This document shows, piece by piece, positions 23,950-35,117 of a stretch of DNA of 64,000 nucleotides. Origin of the DNA: Gavia stellata (Eukaryota > Chordata > Aves > Gaviiformes > Gaviidae); assembly GCF_030936135.1 (NCBI RefSeq), contig NW_026776913.1:930001-994000 (forward strand). The letters are read 5' to 3'. The position numbers were made by a program, and so were the translations under genes. The notes beneath the pieces were generated by a model. It had not been told where the DNA came from. It made no database searches and worked only from the letters and a program-made list of their open reading frames with translations. The first letter of the stretch is position 1, and every line of letters begins with the position of its first letter.

Positions 23950-24600
23950 CAGCTGCACGTGGGGCTGTGTTAGGAGGAGTGTGGGCCACCCAGACAACTT
24001 GAGTGATCATCCCCCTTGACTCAGCACTGGTGTGGCTCCACACACATGGGTGTGTCCCAGAGGGTGGCTCCCCAATTTGGAGAAGTCAGGAGGAACTAGA
24101 GAGTGTCAAGTGCAGGTCTGCCAAGATGGGGTTCGGGACCAGGTACACATGACATGTGTGGGGCAGCTGAGGGACCTGGGCAGCATTGACCCAGTGGCAG
24201 AGAGGCTCAGAGCAGTATAGGAGTAGCCTGAGACTGCTGGAAAGGTGGTTTCAGGGATGATGGAATCTTTTTTTCGTAGTGGGAAATGGCATGAGAAAGA
24301 ACTTAAAGCACAAAGTGCAGCTAGAGAGGTCCAGACTGGACACAAGGAAAGAGAAATGTCACTCGAAGGGCGGTGCTGTGGTGTAAGAAGTCACCCAGAG
24401 GGAGACTGGATCAACCCAAGGCTTTGTGTTGCAAGGGACAACGAGGAAGGATGGAGAGATATCAGTAAAGGAAGATGCTCAGGTGAGAGCCAGGTGGGGT
24501 AGCAGGGTGGATGTCTACAGCCTGCAGAGAAGAGGTGCAGGTGTGGGAGACCGTAGGACAGCCAATGGTGGAGATGAGAGAGGGACGAAGAAAGTCAGAA
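23950..24600 (+). mobile_element. Old CR1-like LINE 3' fragment
   Basis: Matches the reverse complement of 53050-52555 in order: CTGCCAAGATGGGGT, GCTGAGGGACCTGGGC, the GGTGGTTTCAGGG stretch and AATGTCACTCGAAGGG. The layout is that of a CR1 3' region, but it is an older, divergent sub-family and no tail was identified. Confidence 0.5.
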
Positions 24601-24639
24601 AAGCCCCCAAGAGAGATCAGCTCTTTCCCTCCTCGGCTG

Positions 24640-25135
24640 TGGCTGTTGTCTCTGCCACTGACACCCATGAGGAAGCACCTTGTCCTTACAGCACTCGGGG
24701 CTCATTGCCTCCCCTTCCCCACCTGGGAGCCTGGGAGGTATCCTACCGTAGTCCTGCCCTGGGCATTGCCCATCCCCACATCACACCGCCCCAGGAAGAG
24801 CCCTGAGCAATGTGTGAGGGACCGGATCTCCTTCCCAGGGGCTGGGGGTCAGAGCTTGGCCCTTTGCCTTTAGGTAACACATCCAGGGTTACTCAGAATC
24901 TCTTCCTTCACATTGCCTTTGCCTACCTGTCATCACTGCCTGGAGTTTTCTGCTCTAAGCAGCCCCTGGGGAGGCTTTGTCAGCAATGTCCCTCCGTGGG
25001 ACCCATTAACACTCCAAGAAACAGTGGAGATTGCATCAGACACTGACTTCTTGAGAGGTTTCTTCAACTTCCTCTCACTATCTGAGGTTCATGGACTGGG
25101 CACCAAACCCACCTGAGGGGTCATTAATACACCTG
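24640..25135 (+). repeat. Diverged OR-unit repeat R, copy 1
   Basis: Aligns with 28985-29500 over its full length (shared GAAGAGCCCTGAGC, GTGAGGGACC, CCTGGGGAGGCT, TGACTTCTTGAGAGGTTT) and in inverted orientation with 34330-34040. It directly abuts the leader block of OR14-3, so it is probably part of an older OR14 duplication unit. No coding potential seen. Confidence 0.65.
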
Positions 25136-25259
25136 GAGCTGGTCCTCTGCTGCTGAGCTGTGCCGGGCTCCTGGGACAGAGGGAGCTCATGGCAAGCGGG
25201 CATCACTGTCGAGAGACAGCTCTGCCCAGGAGCAGCTCCTCTGCACAGCGCAGCAGGGC

Positions 25260-25381
25260 TGAGGGCACTGCCTGCAGGCACCGAGGGGAGAGGAGTGAGG
25301 CAGAGAGAGGTTAAAGGCAGTCTGGGGTGGGAGGACAGAGGTGAGCTCACTGGAGGAGAAATCTTCACAGCCCTTGACACG
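25260..25381 (+). other. Putative 5' non-coding exon of OR14-3
   Basis: Same leader block and donor as the other OR14 copies (CCCTTGACACG then GTAAGT at 25382). Homology to the other upstream blocks starts only at about 25138, so the CCCNNGGG cluster found near OR14-1 and OR14-4 is absent. Confidence 0.55.
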
Positions 25382-26330
25382 GTAAGTCTCTGGGTGCAGG
25401 GCAATGCAGCTGCAGTTTATGGAGGGCTCTCGTAAAGCTGGCATGGTACCCAGGAATGTCACTCCTGGATAGAGGAGAAGGAGGTGCTCCAGAGCAGGGC
25501 TTCCCTGCTGCACCATCAGAGGGACAGGGCATGAGGGCTGCCTTCTGCCAGGGACGGCTGCAGGGTGTGAAGGTGGGTGTGCAGCCAGGGGTGCCCAGGG
25601 CTGTCCTTCCGAGCAGGGTCCCTGCACCCCCGGGGCTGGGTGCTGGGGCAGGGACTCTGCCGCCTGCCAGGGTCAGCACTCAGCCTGCCCGGGGAGCTCC
25701 CCACGGCGCTGTGGGGAGAAGCTGGGGGTGGAAGGAGAGACCAGTGCAATGGCAGGGTCCTTCTGCTGTTGAGAGGGTGCTGTGTGGGTCAGGGCTGATC
25801 ACAGCTCCAGATCACTCTGGGGACATTTGCAGAGGGTTGTTCACCTCCTCAGCAGCTGGACCTCCAGCGTAGGACCAGTGCATGTGTCCTACAGTTGATA
25901 CACAACAAATATGCTAAAAACAAGTGCCCTGCAGTGTTGCTATCTGTGAGGTGGAGAGCACGGCTGGGTAAGGGGACGGCTTCACTGCCTGCCCATCAGC
26001 CTTTCTCTCCTTGCTTCAGTTTTTCAGACCACAGACATATTATGTATTTCTACACCTGCCTGTGGTGCTCTCAAATCTCAGGAGTTGGTGTGGAGGGTGA
26101 AGGTCAGCTTCTGTTTGGGGGGACACTGCGCCAGGTATGTCTTCATGGCAGGTAGGTGCCTCAGTTTTTTTTAAACTGTGAGGCACCATGTCGCTCAGTT
26201 GGTGGGGTTGGGGAATGAGCTGACTCAGTCCTCATTCAGCTGAGGGAGGGGGATTTCTATGGGAAATGGCATAGGTTTTTCATCAGAGAAGTCCTTCTCA
26301 ACTTGTCACTGCCTTTTTCTCCTTGCACAG
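25382..26330 (+). other. Putative leader intron of OR14-3
   Basis: Starts GTAAGTCTC and ends with a strong pyrimidine tract and CTCCTTGCACAG. At 949 bases it is the shortest of the four OR14 leader introns. The first ~430 bases match the pseudogene's intron closely. Confidence 0.55.
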
Positions 26331-26353
26331 GTCCCCATGCCTGGAGGAAGAAA

Positions 26354-27286
26354 ATGTCCAACAGCAGCTCTATCACCCAGTTCCTCCTCCTGGCATTCGC
26401 AGACACGTGGGAGCTGCAGCTCTTGCACTTCTGCCTCTTCCTGGGCATCTACCTGGCTGCCCTCCTGGGCAATGGCCTCATCATCACCGCCATAGTCTGC
26501 GACCACCACCTCCACAGCCCCATGTACTTCTTCCTCCTCAACCTTTCTTTCATCGACCTGGGCTCCATCTCCACCACTCTCCCCAAAGCCATGGCCAATT
26601 CCCTCTGGGATACCAGGGCCATCTCCTACTCAGGATGTGCTGCCCAGGTCTTTCTGTTTCTCTTTTTCATTGCAGCAGAGTTTTATCTTCTCACCATCAT
26701 GGCCTATGACCGCTACATTGCCATCTGCAAACCCCTGCACTACGGGACCCTCCTGGGCAGCAGAGCTTGTGTCCACATGGCAGCAGCTGCCTGGGGCAGT
26801 GGGTTGCTCAATGCTGTGCTGCACACAGCCAATACATTTTCACTACCACTCTGCCAAGGCAATGCCTTGGACCAGTTCTTCTGTGAAATCCCACAGATCC
26901 TCAAGCTCTCCTGCTCAGACTCCTACCTCAGGGAAGTTGGGCTTATTGTGGTTACTGCTTGTTTCAGTTTTGGGTGTTTTGTTTTCATTGTGCTGTCCTA
27001 TGTGCAGATCTTAAGGGCCGTGCTGAGGATCCCCTCTGAGCAGGGACGGCACAAAGCCTTTTCCACGTGCCTCCCTCACGTGGCTGTGGTGTCCCTGTTC
27101 CTCAGCACCATCATGTTTTCCTACCTGAAGCCCCCCTCCATCTCCTCCCCATCCTTGGACCTGGTGGTGTCATTTCTGTACTCGGTGGTGCCTCCAGCAG
27201 TGAACCCCCTCATCTACAGCATGAGGAACCAGGAGCTCAAGGATGCCATCAAGAAATGGTTTTCCCGGACACTTTTCAACAGCTGA
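26354..27286 (+). CDS. Olfactory receptor, OR14-like (OR14-3), intact
   Basis: Seven-transmembrane odorant GPCR of 310 residues with all family hallmarks: SPMYFFLLNLS in TM2, MAYDRYIAIC at the end of TM3, RHKAFSTCLPHV before TM6, NPLIYSMRN in TM7 and three ECL2 cysteines. The ATG at 26354 is favoured by paralogue alignment and an A at -3. An out-of-frame ATG at 26337, in the same putative exon, opens a 53-codon overlapping frame. Compared with OR14-1, differences concentrate in TM3 (LFLFFIAAEF), TM5 (VTACFSFGC), TM6 (LSTIMFSYLK) and the C-terminal tail (KKWFSRTLFNS). The TM1-TM2 region and the TM3-TM4 join are almost identical at DNA level. Confidence 0.95.
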   Translation: MSNSSSITQFLLLAFADTWELQLLHFCLFLGIYLAALLGNGLIITAIVCDHHLHSPMYFFLLNLSFIDLGSISTTLPKAMANSLWDTRAISYSGCAAQVFLFLFFIAAEFYLLTIMAYDRYIAICKPLHYGTLLGSRACVHMAAAAWGSGLLNAVLHTANTFSLPLCQGNALDQFFCEIPQILKLSCSDSYLREVGLIVVTACFSFGCFVFIVLSYVQILRAVLRIPSEQGRHKAFSTCLPHVAVVSLFLSTIMFSYLKPPSISSPSLDLVVSFLYSVVPPAVNPLIYSMRNQELKDAIKKWFSRTLFNS

Positions 27287-27521
27287 GACCTGCCCTCTCT
27301 CTTCACACATGATTCACAGTGCATCCCGTAGTCTGTTAGAGCTTTGTTTATTCACTCTGTTGCTGGTTTTGTTGTTGTTATTTCTCCCTATCATTTTCCT
27401 GCATGACTGTTTGGATTTGTCCCACTACACCTGAGGCAGGAATGTGCTCTCTCTCATCTGGCCACCTCAGAAAAATTTGTGTAACTCTGGCTCATATCTG
27501 ACTCTCTCACACTAGCTCTGT

Positions 27522-27527
27522 AGTAAA
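27522..27527 (+). terminator. Variant polyadenylation signal of OR14-3
   Basis: AGTAAA occupies the position, and the GTAAAATGGGG context, of the AATAAA found after OR14-1 and OR14-4. AGTAAA is a known weaker variant. Confidence 0.45.
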
Positions 27528-28684
27528 ATGGGGTCTCCCCTGCACACTTCCTGCATGGTTGGCTCTTCTTCCAAAGCTGCTGTCAAGCAGAACAAGAGCC
27601 CAAAAGGGCCCATTGATCCACGGATATGGGAGCAAAAACCTCCTTGTCACATTATGACCTCTTAGAGACCAAGGGATGGATTTTGAACTGATTTCTGTGT
27701 GTGTCTAGTGACAGTGGGGATGGTGAGTGTCACTGAGGGACATACCCAGGGCTGAGCCATCAGGGTGAGCATCTCCTGCCTCGAGCAGGAGGGACGGACA
27801 AGACAATGGTCAAGTCTCTTCCAACCTGAGTTATTCTGTCATGCAGTGAGTCTTTTCCTTGGAGACAGAAAAGGCAGAGGAAGGAGAAAAGACAGAGAGG
27901 CAGAGTACAGATGAAATGTGCCAGTATAAAGACAGAAGTTCTTCTGAGCAATGCTTCTCCAATTGAAGAAATGATAAGAAAATTTATTTTGCTAAGGGGC
28001 TGCATAAAACCACTCACAGAGAGCGATGGAGTGTAATCAGCTTGCCCGTACCTGCCCTTGCTGCTATTAATAAAAAACTATGAAGAAAATAATGAAACTT
28101 CATGAAAAGCCAGCCATGCTGGAAAGGAAGATTTTTCCAGGTATTACATCGAGTTCTTTTCTGCAGAGGTTTCCAGTTTTCTCCTGAAAATCTACTGGAT
28201 TCAGTTACCCACACAGAGGTGGTCGCTGTCCTTTGGAGCTGAAGCACCCACGTGGGAAATGAATCCCATGACATCTGGGAGCCCTTCTGGAGCCTGAGCT
28301 GGTAGGCAGGCAGGGTATCTCGGGGTGGTGGAAGACATCGCCTGCCTTCAGCGCTGCTGGGCAGGCTGTGACGAGGCCTCTCCAGCACAGCAGCACGTTG
28401 TGTCCCCTTGGGTGCTGGCTGTGAGGTCAGGTCTGAGCAGCCAGCGGTGGGAATACAGATACTCTGAGGTCTCGAAAGCCATTGCAATGCTGCCCCCAAC
28501 AAGATGACAGATTTGGGGAGGTCAGGGGGAGCTGGGACAAGATTTGGAGGAGGGCAGAGAGGTTTGGCCAACAAAGATGAAAGGTTTTGAAGAGGAAAGA
28601 TGCGTTTGGGTAATCCTGATGCCACTGTGATACTGACTCAGAAAACATTCACGTGAGGCCTTTACCCTCTTTCTAAGCAGTAAC
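27528..28684. other. Mostly unassigned sequence
   Basis: Includes a short CR1 3'-end remnant on the + strand at about 27785-27845 (GGTCAAGTCTCTTCCAACC then TTATTCTGTCATG). A - strand frame of 203 codons (28625-28014) has no recognisable domain and mostly low-complexity composition, so it is not called. Confidence 0.45.
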
Positions 28685-28915
28685 CTGAAGCCCTAACCCT
28701 ACCCTGATATGGCACCCTTCACCCTGACAGGAATCCACTGCTCTAATCCCTAACCTCAAACCTTACCTCTAAACCAAAGCCCCAAACCAGAAACTCTTCC
28801 TCCTACCCTGTTACTCACTCCAATTCCCAGCCTTTATCCCTGCCATTAAATGCTAGCCTTGACCCTCACCCTCCCCACAGCCCTACACAAACCCTAATCC
28901 ACAAAGCGAGCCCCT
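28685..28915 (+). repeat. Degenerate C-rich telomere-like tract
   Basis: Begins CCCTAACCCTACCCTGAT at 28691 and continues with repeated variants of CCCTAA, CCTTACC and CCCTAAT. It is strongly strand-biased: only two G in 28741-28800. Looks like an interstitial telomere-like or simple-repeat-derived tract. Confidence 0.5.
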
Positions 28916-28984
28916 CCCCGGCACTAACTGGACACCCTCAGCAGAACACCAAACCCTCCCCAAAGCCCAACAGGGCCAAGGTCT

Positions 28985-29500
28985 TTGTCCTCTGGGCTAT
29001 GGCAGGTGCCTCTGCTACTGACGCCTACCAGGAGAAACCCGGAGGCTCTGGACTTTGGTTCTTCCTCGCCCCTTCTGGGGAGGTTGGGAAGTGTTGCGCT
29101 GTTTTTCTGCACTTGGCATTGCTCATCCTCACATCCCCCTGTCCCCAGGAAGAGCCCTGAGCCACACGTGAGGGACCAGCTCTGCCTGCCCAGGGCCTGG
29201 GGCTCAGGGTTTGGCCTTTCTGCTTCATCTAACAATCCAAGGGCTTTCTCAGCATTACAGCCACCTGCACAGTGCCTTTGCCTCCCTGCAATCACAGCCT
29301 CCAGTTATCGGCTCTAACGAGTCCCTGGGGAGGCTCTGTCACTAATGGCCCTCATTTTATATATATATATATATATTAATGCTTCAAGGTTCTTTAGCTT
29401 TTGCTTCTGCCTTTGACTTCTTGAGAGGTTTGATCCCTCTCATCATCAGATTTTCATGGATTACAGGCCCAAATACACCGTGGGGCTCATTAAAGTACAG
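28985..29500 (+). repeat. Diverged OR-unit repeat R, copy 2
   Basis: Collinear with 24640-25135. Contains a (TA)n microsatellite at about 29359-29376 that copy 1 lacks. No OR leader exon follows, so an OR unit may have been lost here. Confidence 0.65.
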
Positions 29501-30548
29501 AAAGCCCTAATGAGCTATTTCCCTGCGTGTCACTTTCTTCAAGTCTTCAAGACTTGTGCAGCTAATTGGAATCATTTCATAGTGCAGTTAAAGAGGAAGA
29601 TTTCAAAGTGCCCCTAATAAAAAATACATTTTTTAAAATGTTACATTTTATTCCTTTCAGTTTAAAGAAGAGGTGACAGCAGCATTCTCCAGTTGATATT
29701 GACCCAGAGTGTCGGGGAGGAAAAGCAGTCCCTTGAGGCCTGACACTGCATGGACACCCTTGCTCCTCACCTCCCCAGCCCCACCATTTCTGTCCTTGGC
29801 CACCTGGGACTTGCCTCACTTTGCCTTCCGTCAGACTTCTCGGGACTCTGGGAGCTGAATGTTACAGCGCCATTGCACCACCTCCCACCTGCTTTCCTTA
29901 GAGAACTGCCTGCACACCGGCACAGAGGGAATGTTCCTCTTTGCAAGCAAAGAGAAGGAAAGCAAGGAAAAGTTTCATAAACATTAAAACGCACTCCTCA
30001 GCCACACGTAAAGTACAAGCTAGGTCTCATGAGGCTGACTTTCTACAAGGGATAATCTCATGAGAAATGCTTTAGATAGGGAGATACAAAAAAGTAAATA
30101 TCAACGTAATTAAAGAGTTGGCTCTTAAAGAGAGACAATTAGACTACTGAAGGACAGGCCGGCTTTTAGTCCCTGAAGCTCAAAGCAGCAGCATAGGTGA
30201 GAGGTACCAGAATGAACAAAGAGAAAGGGAAGGAGAAAACTGGAGAATAACGGAAAGGGCCTTTGCCCAGGCAGTCTGCATCTGAAACGACGATTTTAGA
30301 AATGGTCTTTGTATCAGGGCAGGGGAAAGTCAATGAAAGATCAGAGAAATGAAATACAGCGTAGGACAGGCAGAAGAGTGGTACTGTTGTTACAGGGGAA
30401 GGTCAGCATTTCCTTGGAATATGCCTTTTGAAAGGTCATGGGATTGGTAGAGGTCTCTTGTGAGTGAGGACAAAGCAATGGTGCACCCCTCTTGGAAGGA
30501 GGCCAAAAGTGCACCCCAGGGAACCCCAGGCTGTACAAGCTCACTTCA
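29501..30548. other. Unassigned A/T-rich spacer
   Basis: No gene or recognised repeat. Confidence 0.45.
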
Positions 30549-31105
30549 CAGAACCACAGAATCACAGAATCACTAAGGTTGGAAAAGACCTGTAAGATCA
30601 TCAAGTCCAACCATCAACCTACAAACCCCACCATGCCCATTAAACCATGTCTCACAATGCCTCGTCCACACGTTCCTTGAAAACCTCCAAGGATGGTGAC
30701 TCCAGCACTTCCCTGGGCAGCTTATTCCATTGTCTTACCACTCTCTCAGTAAAGAAATTTTTTCTAATATGGAGTCTAAACCTCCCCTGGTGCAACTTGA
30801 GGCCATTTCCTCTTGTCCTGTCACTAGTCACGTGGGAGAAGAGGCCAACACCCACCTCTCTGAAACCCCCTTTCAGGTAATTGTGGAGAGCCATGAGGTC
30901 TCCCCTCAGCCTCCTCTTCTGCAGACTGAACAACCCCAGTTCCCTCAGCCGCTCCTCATAAGACTTATGCTCCAGACACCTCACGAGCTTTCTCGCCCTT
31001 CTCTGGACACACTCCAGCACCTCAATGTCCTTCTTGTATTGAGGGGCCCAAAACTGAACACAGTATTCAAGGTACGGCCTCACCAGCGCCGAGTACAGGT
31101 GTACT
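30549..31105 (-). mobile_element. CR1 LINE 3' fragment
   Basis: The - strand keeps an open frame through [55 protein letters not shown] and [19 protein letters not shown]. It ends at 30549 in the CR1 tail (repeated GATTCTGTG, sense). Fairly young and close to the CR1 at 35118-36324. Confidence 0.92.
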
Positions 31106-31149
31106 CGTTTGGTGAGGAGTGTGCCATCAGTTAGAGGCCTCTTGGGTGA

Positions 31150-32345
31150 CATTTCTGGGACCTTGAAAGAGAAGAATTTGTCCAAAAGCAGTCAGCATGG
31201 ACTCACCAAGGGTGAATCATGCCTCACCGACTTGATTGCCTTCATGATGAAGTAGCTGCATTTGTGCATGAGGGGAGAACAGTAGATGTTGTTTACCTCA
31301 GCTTAAGCAAGACTTGTGGCATGGTCTCTCTCAATATTCTTCTACCCAAGTTAGGTTCTTACAGTCTGGATGGGTTGACAAACAGATGGGTGAAGCACCA
31401 GTTGGATGATCACGCTGAGAGAGCAGTGGTGACGGGGTCATAGTCTACCTGGAGGCTAATGGGACATACTGGGGCATTGTGGGGCAGCACAGGGGACTCT
31501 GCTGAACCTGGGCAGTTTAATACGTGTAGCTATGACTTGGAGGAGGCAACTCTCACCTTGTTTGTCGATGACCCTAAATTGGGAGGACCATTGCTGTGCC
31601 CTAGGGATGCCATAGAGGGGAAACTGGAGAGGTGGGAGGACCGTCCTGTCAGAACCTTCATGGGATAGAAGGTGGCCAAATGGCAGGTCCTGTGCCTGGG
31701 ACAGACTAACGCCCTGCAGTGGTAGGGGCTGAGGACTGCCTGGCTGGGGATCAGCTCTGCGTAAATGGCCCTGGTGGTGCTGGAGGACAGAAAGCAAATT
31801 AGAACATCTGTACACTACCATGTAAATTTCTGGGCCTCATGTGGGGCAGGGGAGGAGGGAGTGAGCGGCTGTGTGGCTGCTGGGCTATTGGCCAGAAATA
31901 ACCCATTACAGCAAGGAACATGTTGATAGCTGGGAGCGAGTTCAGAGGAAGACCGCCAAGATGCTCAGGGGCTTGAGGACTTACATTGGAGGAGGAACTG
32001 AGGGACAAGTCCTTGTTCAGCCTGGAGAAGGGAAGGCCTCAGGAATATCAGCCTGCCAGTCACTGTGGGTATGTTTTCAGGGAGATGGAACCAGTCTTGT
32101 CACCATGACCTTTGGCAGGAGGATAATCAACAATAGTCAAGTGTTGAAATAAGGACTAGTCAGGCTGGAGATAAGGAAAAACATTTTCTCCATAAGGGCA
32201 TCCAAGCATCAGAGCAGGTTTCCCAGAGACATTGTGCCATCTCTGTCCTTGGATGCTTTCAGCCTCCACTGGATAAAGCCTTAAGCAACGTGGTCTGACT
32301 CCATAGCTGCTTCTGCCATGAGCACGACGTTGGACCAGAGACCCC
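31150..32345 (+). mobile_element. Old CR1 LINE, ~1.2 kb
   Basis: Degraded CR1 ORF2 on the + strand: [17 protein letters not shown]-like text at 31190, FVHEGRTVDVVYLSLSKTCG at 31260, VDDPKLGG at 31570, then CR1 3' text (AGGCTGGAGATAAGGAAAAA at 32163). Many stops and indels. Its 5' end faces the oppositely oriented CR1 at 30549-31105. Confidence 0.75.
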
Positions 32346-34039
32346 CTGGAGTCCCATTCAGAAGAGTGGAAAACTAAATGATGCTGCAGTTCCTTCCCCT
32401 CTGGGTCTTCCCTTGATGAGAGTCAGGAAAGTTTTCAGTTCCACATGACCACCATGGAAGTAAGTCAGATGTTAGTATGGTCAGAGCAGCTGGAGCTTGC
32501 TTGTCCGTTTCCAGGCAGTGTTGCTCAGATGCAGGGCTGCTTGACAGCTATCTCCAAACAGCCCTGATCATTCCCTTTGCTTCACCTTTCATTCCCTTTT
32601 CACTCTTTTCCCACCTCTCAATTCCTGCTATTTACTACTCCTTATCCCCTCCCATGTAAAAAGCCAACTCGTTTTCATCGTTTCCCCACTGGCCCTGCCT
32701 TGGCTTCACTTTGGACCTTCCTTTGGTGGTTCTGAGATGGTTACCACGGTACTTTCTACCTTGGTTAGCAGCTCCATTACACTAGCAGTCTTCTTGTCAT
32801 CTGTAGTGTTCTGATCTCGTTGGAGGCACCACGACTCAGGATGACCATTGGCACACGTGCTTTAACAGCTGGACTGTTGGAGCTTCAGTCCAGAGAGACC
32901 TTGACACACCTGGAGATTTGGCCATGTCCTGGCCCTGGCTGGGGTGGAGTTAACGTTCCCCATAGCAGCCCTCATGGTGCTCAGCTTTATATTTGTAGCC
33001 ACAGTGCTGTTGCTACCACACCGCTGTTTTGGCTCTTGCTTAGCAGTGCCGGTGCAGCATCAAGGCTACCTCTCCAACCTCCCTCCCCTGCAAAGGCCTG
33101 GGGAGGTGGGCAAGGGCTTGGGAGGGGACAGAAAGTGTTTTGGGTGCCCTTGGGATGTGTCCTTCACACAATGATGTGTTTTGCATCGGTCTAAGGCTAT
33201 CCACTGTGGAAAGTGGACTTATGAGGAGGTAAGATGGCCTTAATATACAGGTGAGGAATGTCTTCTATGTTGTATTGAACTATGTCTACCTTTGGTTTTG
33301 TTTGTTGGCAAGTAAGAAACTTCCTTCTGTGCCTGTGTGCAGCTCGTTCTCCAGGTGAAACAGTGGGAATTGGTGCCAAGGGGCTGAAACATGCAGCTGC
33401 AGACTTTAGGTGAAGAGACTATGTTTTTACAGCACTGCTGTAAGGTCCAGGTGGTTGAAGATAGAAATGGTGGGGTTGGTGGAAGCTACCAAGACTGCCC
33501 ATATAGTTTCTGCCATAAAGGGTCATGACTTCCATATCTGTTCCTCCTCAGTTAGGATATGCTCTCTTTCAATATAAATTGCAGATTGCTGTTAACACTT
33601 GCTGTGTATGCAGAAAAATAAAGGGAAATGGGAAAAGAATAAATTGTTTCTTCCTGTTGAATGTTGAACTCTTTTCACTTTGAATACATTCCTGAAACTG
33701 CTCAAGTGAACCACATAAAAGCTGAGAATATTAGGAAAATTGGCTTGTTAGGGCTTTTTTTAATGTTCGAGTGCCCTCTGGAGCCAAGTTTCTGAACTGC
33801 ATATCCTGAAAGACCGAACAGGCCTCTAGAGAAGGAAAAGCAGAAGCAAACCTCCACGTTTCTGAGGGTGTTAGTGAGCCCCACCAAGCGCCAGCACTGC
33901 AGAGACCATGGAGGGAATGCTGGACAAGGTGACCATCGCTAGGGGCTGGTGAAAGAGGAAGTCAGAGGTGATGGATAAGAGGTGGAAAATGAAATGTGGG
34001 GGTGGCTCTGATGCCAAGCAGGCCCTTGATGTCTTTCTC
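32346..34039. other. Unassigned spacer
   Basis: About 1.7 kb with no recognised gene or repeat and short ORFs only. Confidence 0.45.
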
Positions 34040-34330
34040 TAAGGAGGATGACCTAGTCCTGACCCCCATCACCTTGCAAGAGGCATCCTGTCCCTCACTG
34101 GATGCTCAGGGCTCTTCCTATGAGCAGTGGGATGTGGGGTGCGCAATGGCAAGTGCAGGACAGCGGTCGCACAGCTCCCAGCCTCTATGAAGGATGAGGA
34201 GACAAGAAAGCACTGGGGCTGTAAGGAAATGGTGACCTTCTTGGAAGAGGCAGAAGTGACAGCGAAGAGGACAAGGACCCCACTTGTGTTGTTGAGAGGT
34301 CCCAGACCCACCAAGACTCTCAGCTGTCCC
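34040..34330 (-). repeat. Diverged OR-unit repeat R, copy 3 (inverted)
   Basis: The - strand carries TAGGAAGAGCCCTGAGC, GTGAGGGACAGGATG and CCATTGCGCACCCCACATCC in the order of copies 1 and 2. Shorter and more diverged than they are. Confidence 0.5.
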
Positions 34331-35117
34331 CACCGCAGGCTTTCCTACACTGTCCTATGCCTGTGCCTGTTTCCCAGCAGATTTAACCACCTGCCTCCTT
34401 CCCTACTTCACTTTGACCAGGGATGGCCTAAGCTTTACCAGCGTCTCTCTGTTCACCCTGGCTGTTGCTTCAAACACAATGCTTCAGTTTTCTGAGGATT
34501 TGCCAATGCCTGTGAGTCCGTCACAAACCATTCAGCTCCTTTGAAAGCCCTGCTAATGTCTCACTACCATCAAAGATGTTCCGGCCCCAAACTCGCTTAC
34601 AGCCTCACTCCATATCCCAGCACTCAGCTGCGCATCCTCCTTCTTATGCTCTCTCACAACAACTTCAGCATGCCTCCTCGCCAATCCCCTCACCCACTAC
34701 TTCAGGTTCTCTTTCTTCCTTTAACACACTCACTGCTACGCACACCCCACTCTCCCTCTGCACTCCTAGGTACAAGCCCCCATTATCTTTCCCTGCGATA
34801 ATGGGACCTCATCCCAGGAGGCTCATCCATATTTCCTGAGGTGCATCCAAGTGTGGGGAGCGAAGGAGGGGAGGAGAGCAAGGTCAGCTCATGGGGCAGG
34901 ACTGAGCACAGCCACCCCCATCAGCGGGCGTTCCCCATCTGCCCGGCTGAGGCATGGACACAAGATGGAAATGCCTGCAGTACCCAATTGGTACAGACCT
35001 GCAGGCAGAGGGCAAACATTTTGTTTCGACCCTTTAAGCCTGACCATCAATCCCAGTTCTGTTCTGTCTCTTTATCCATCCATCCATCCACATGTCCTGA
35101 ATACAATAATATACACT
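34331..35117. other. Unassigned spacer with a fragment similar to the arms
   Basis: Bases 34875-34985 (GCAAGGTCAGCTCATGGGGC and onward) resemble 40181-40276 in arm B. A (CCAT)n microsatellite lies at 35077-35092. No gene recognised. Confidence 0.4.

Noticed and set aside
28014-28625. 203-codon - strand frame downstream of OR14-3
   Set aside because: No domain, no paralogue in the other OR units, and overlapping open frames. Not called.
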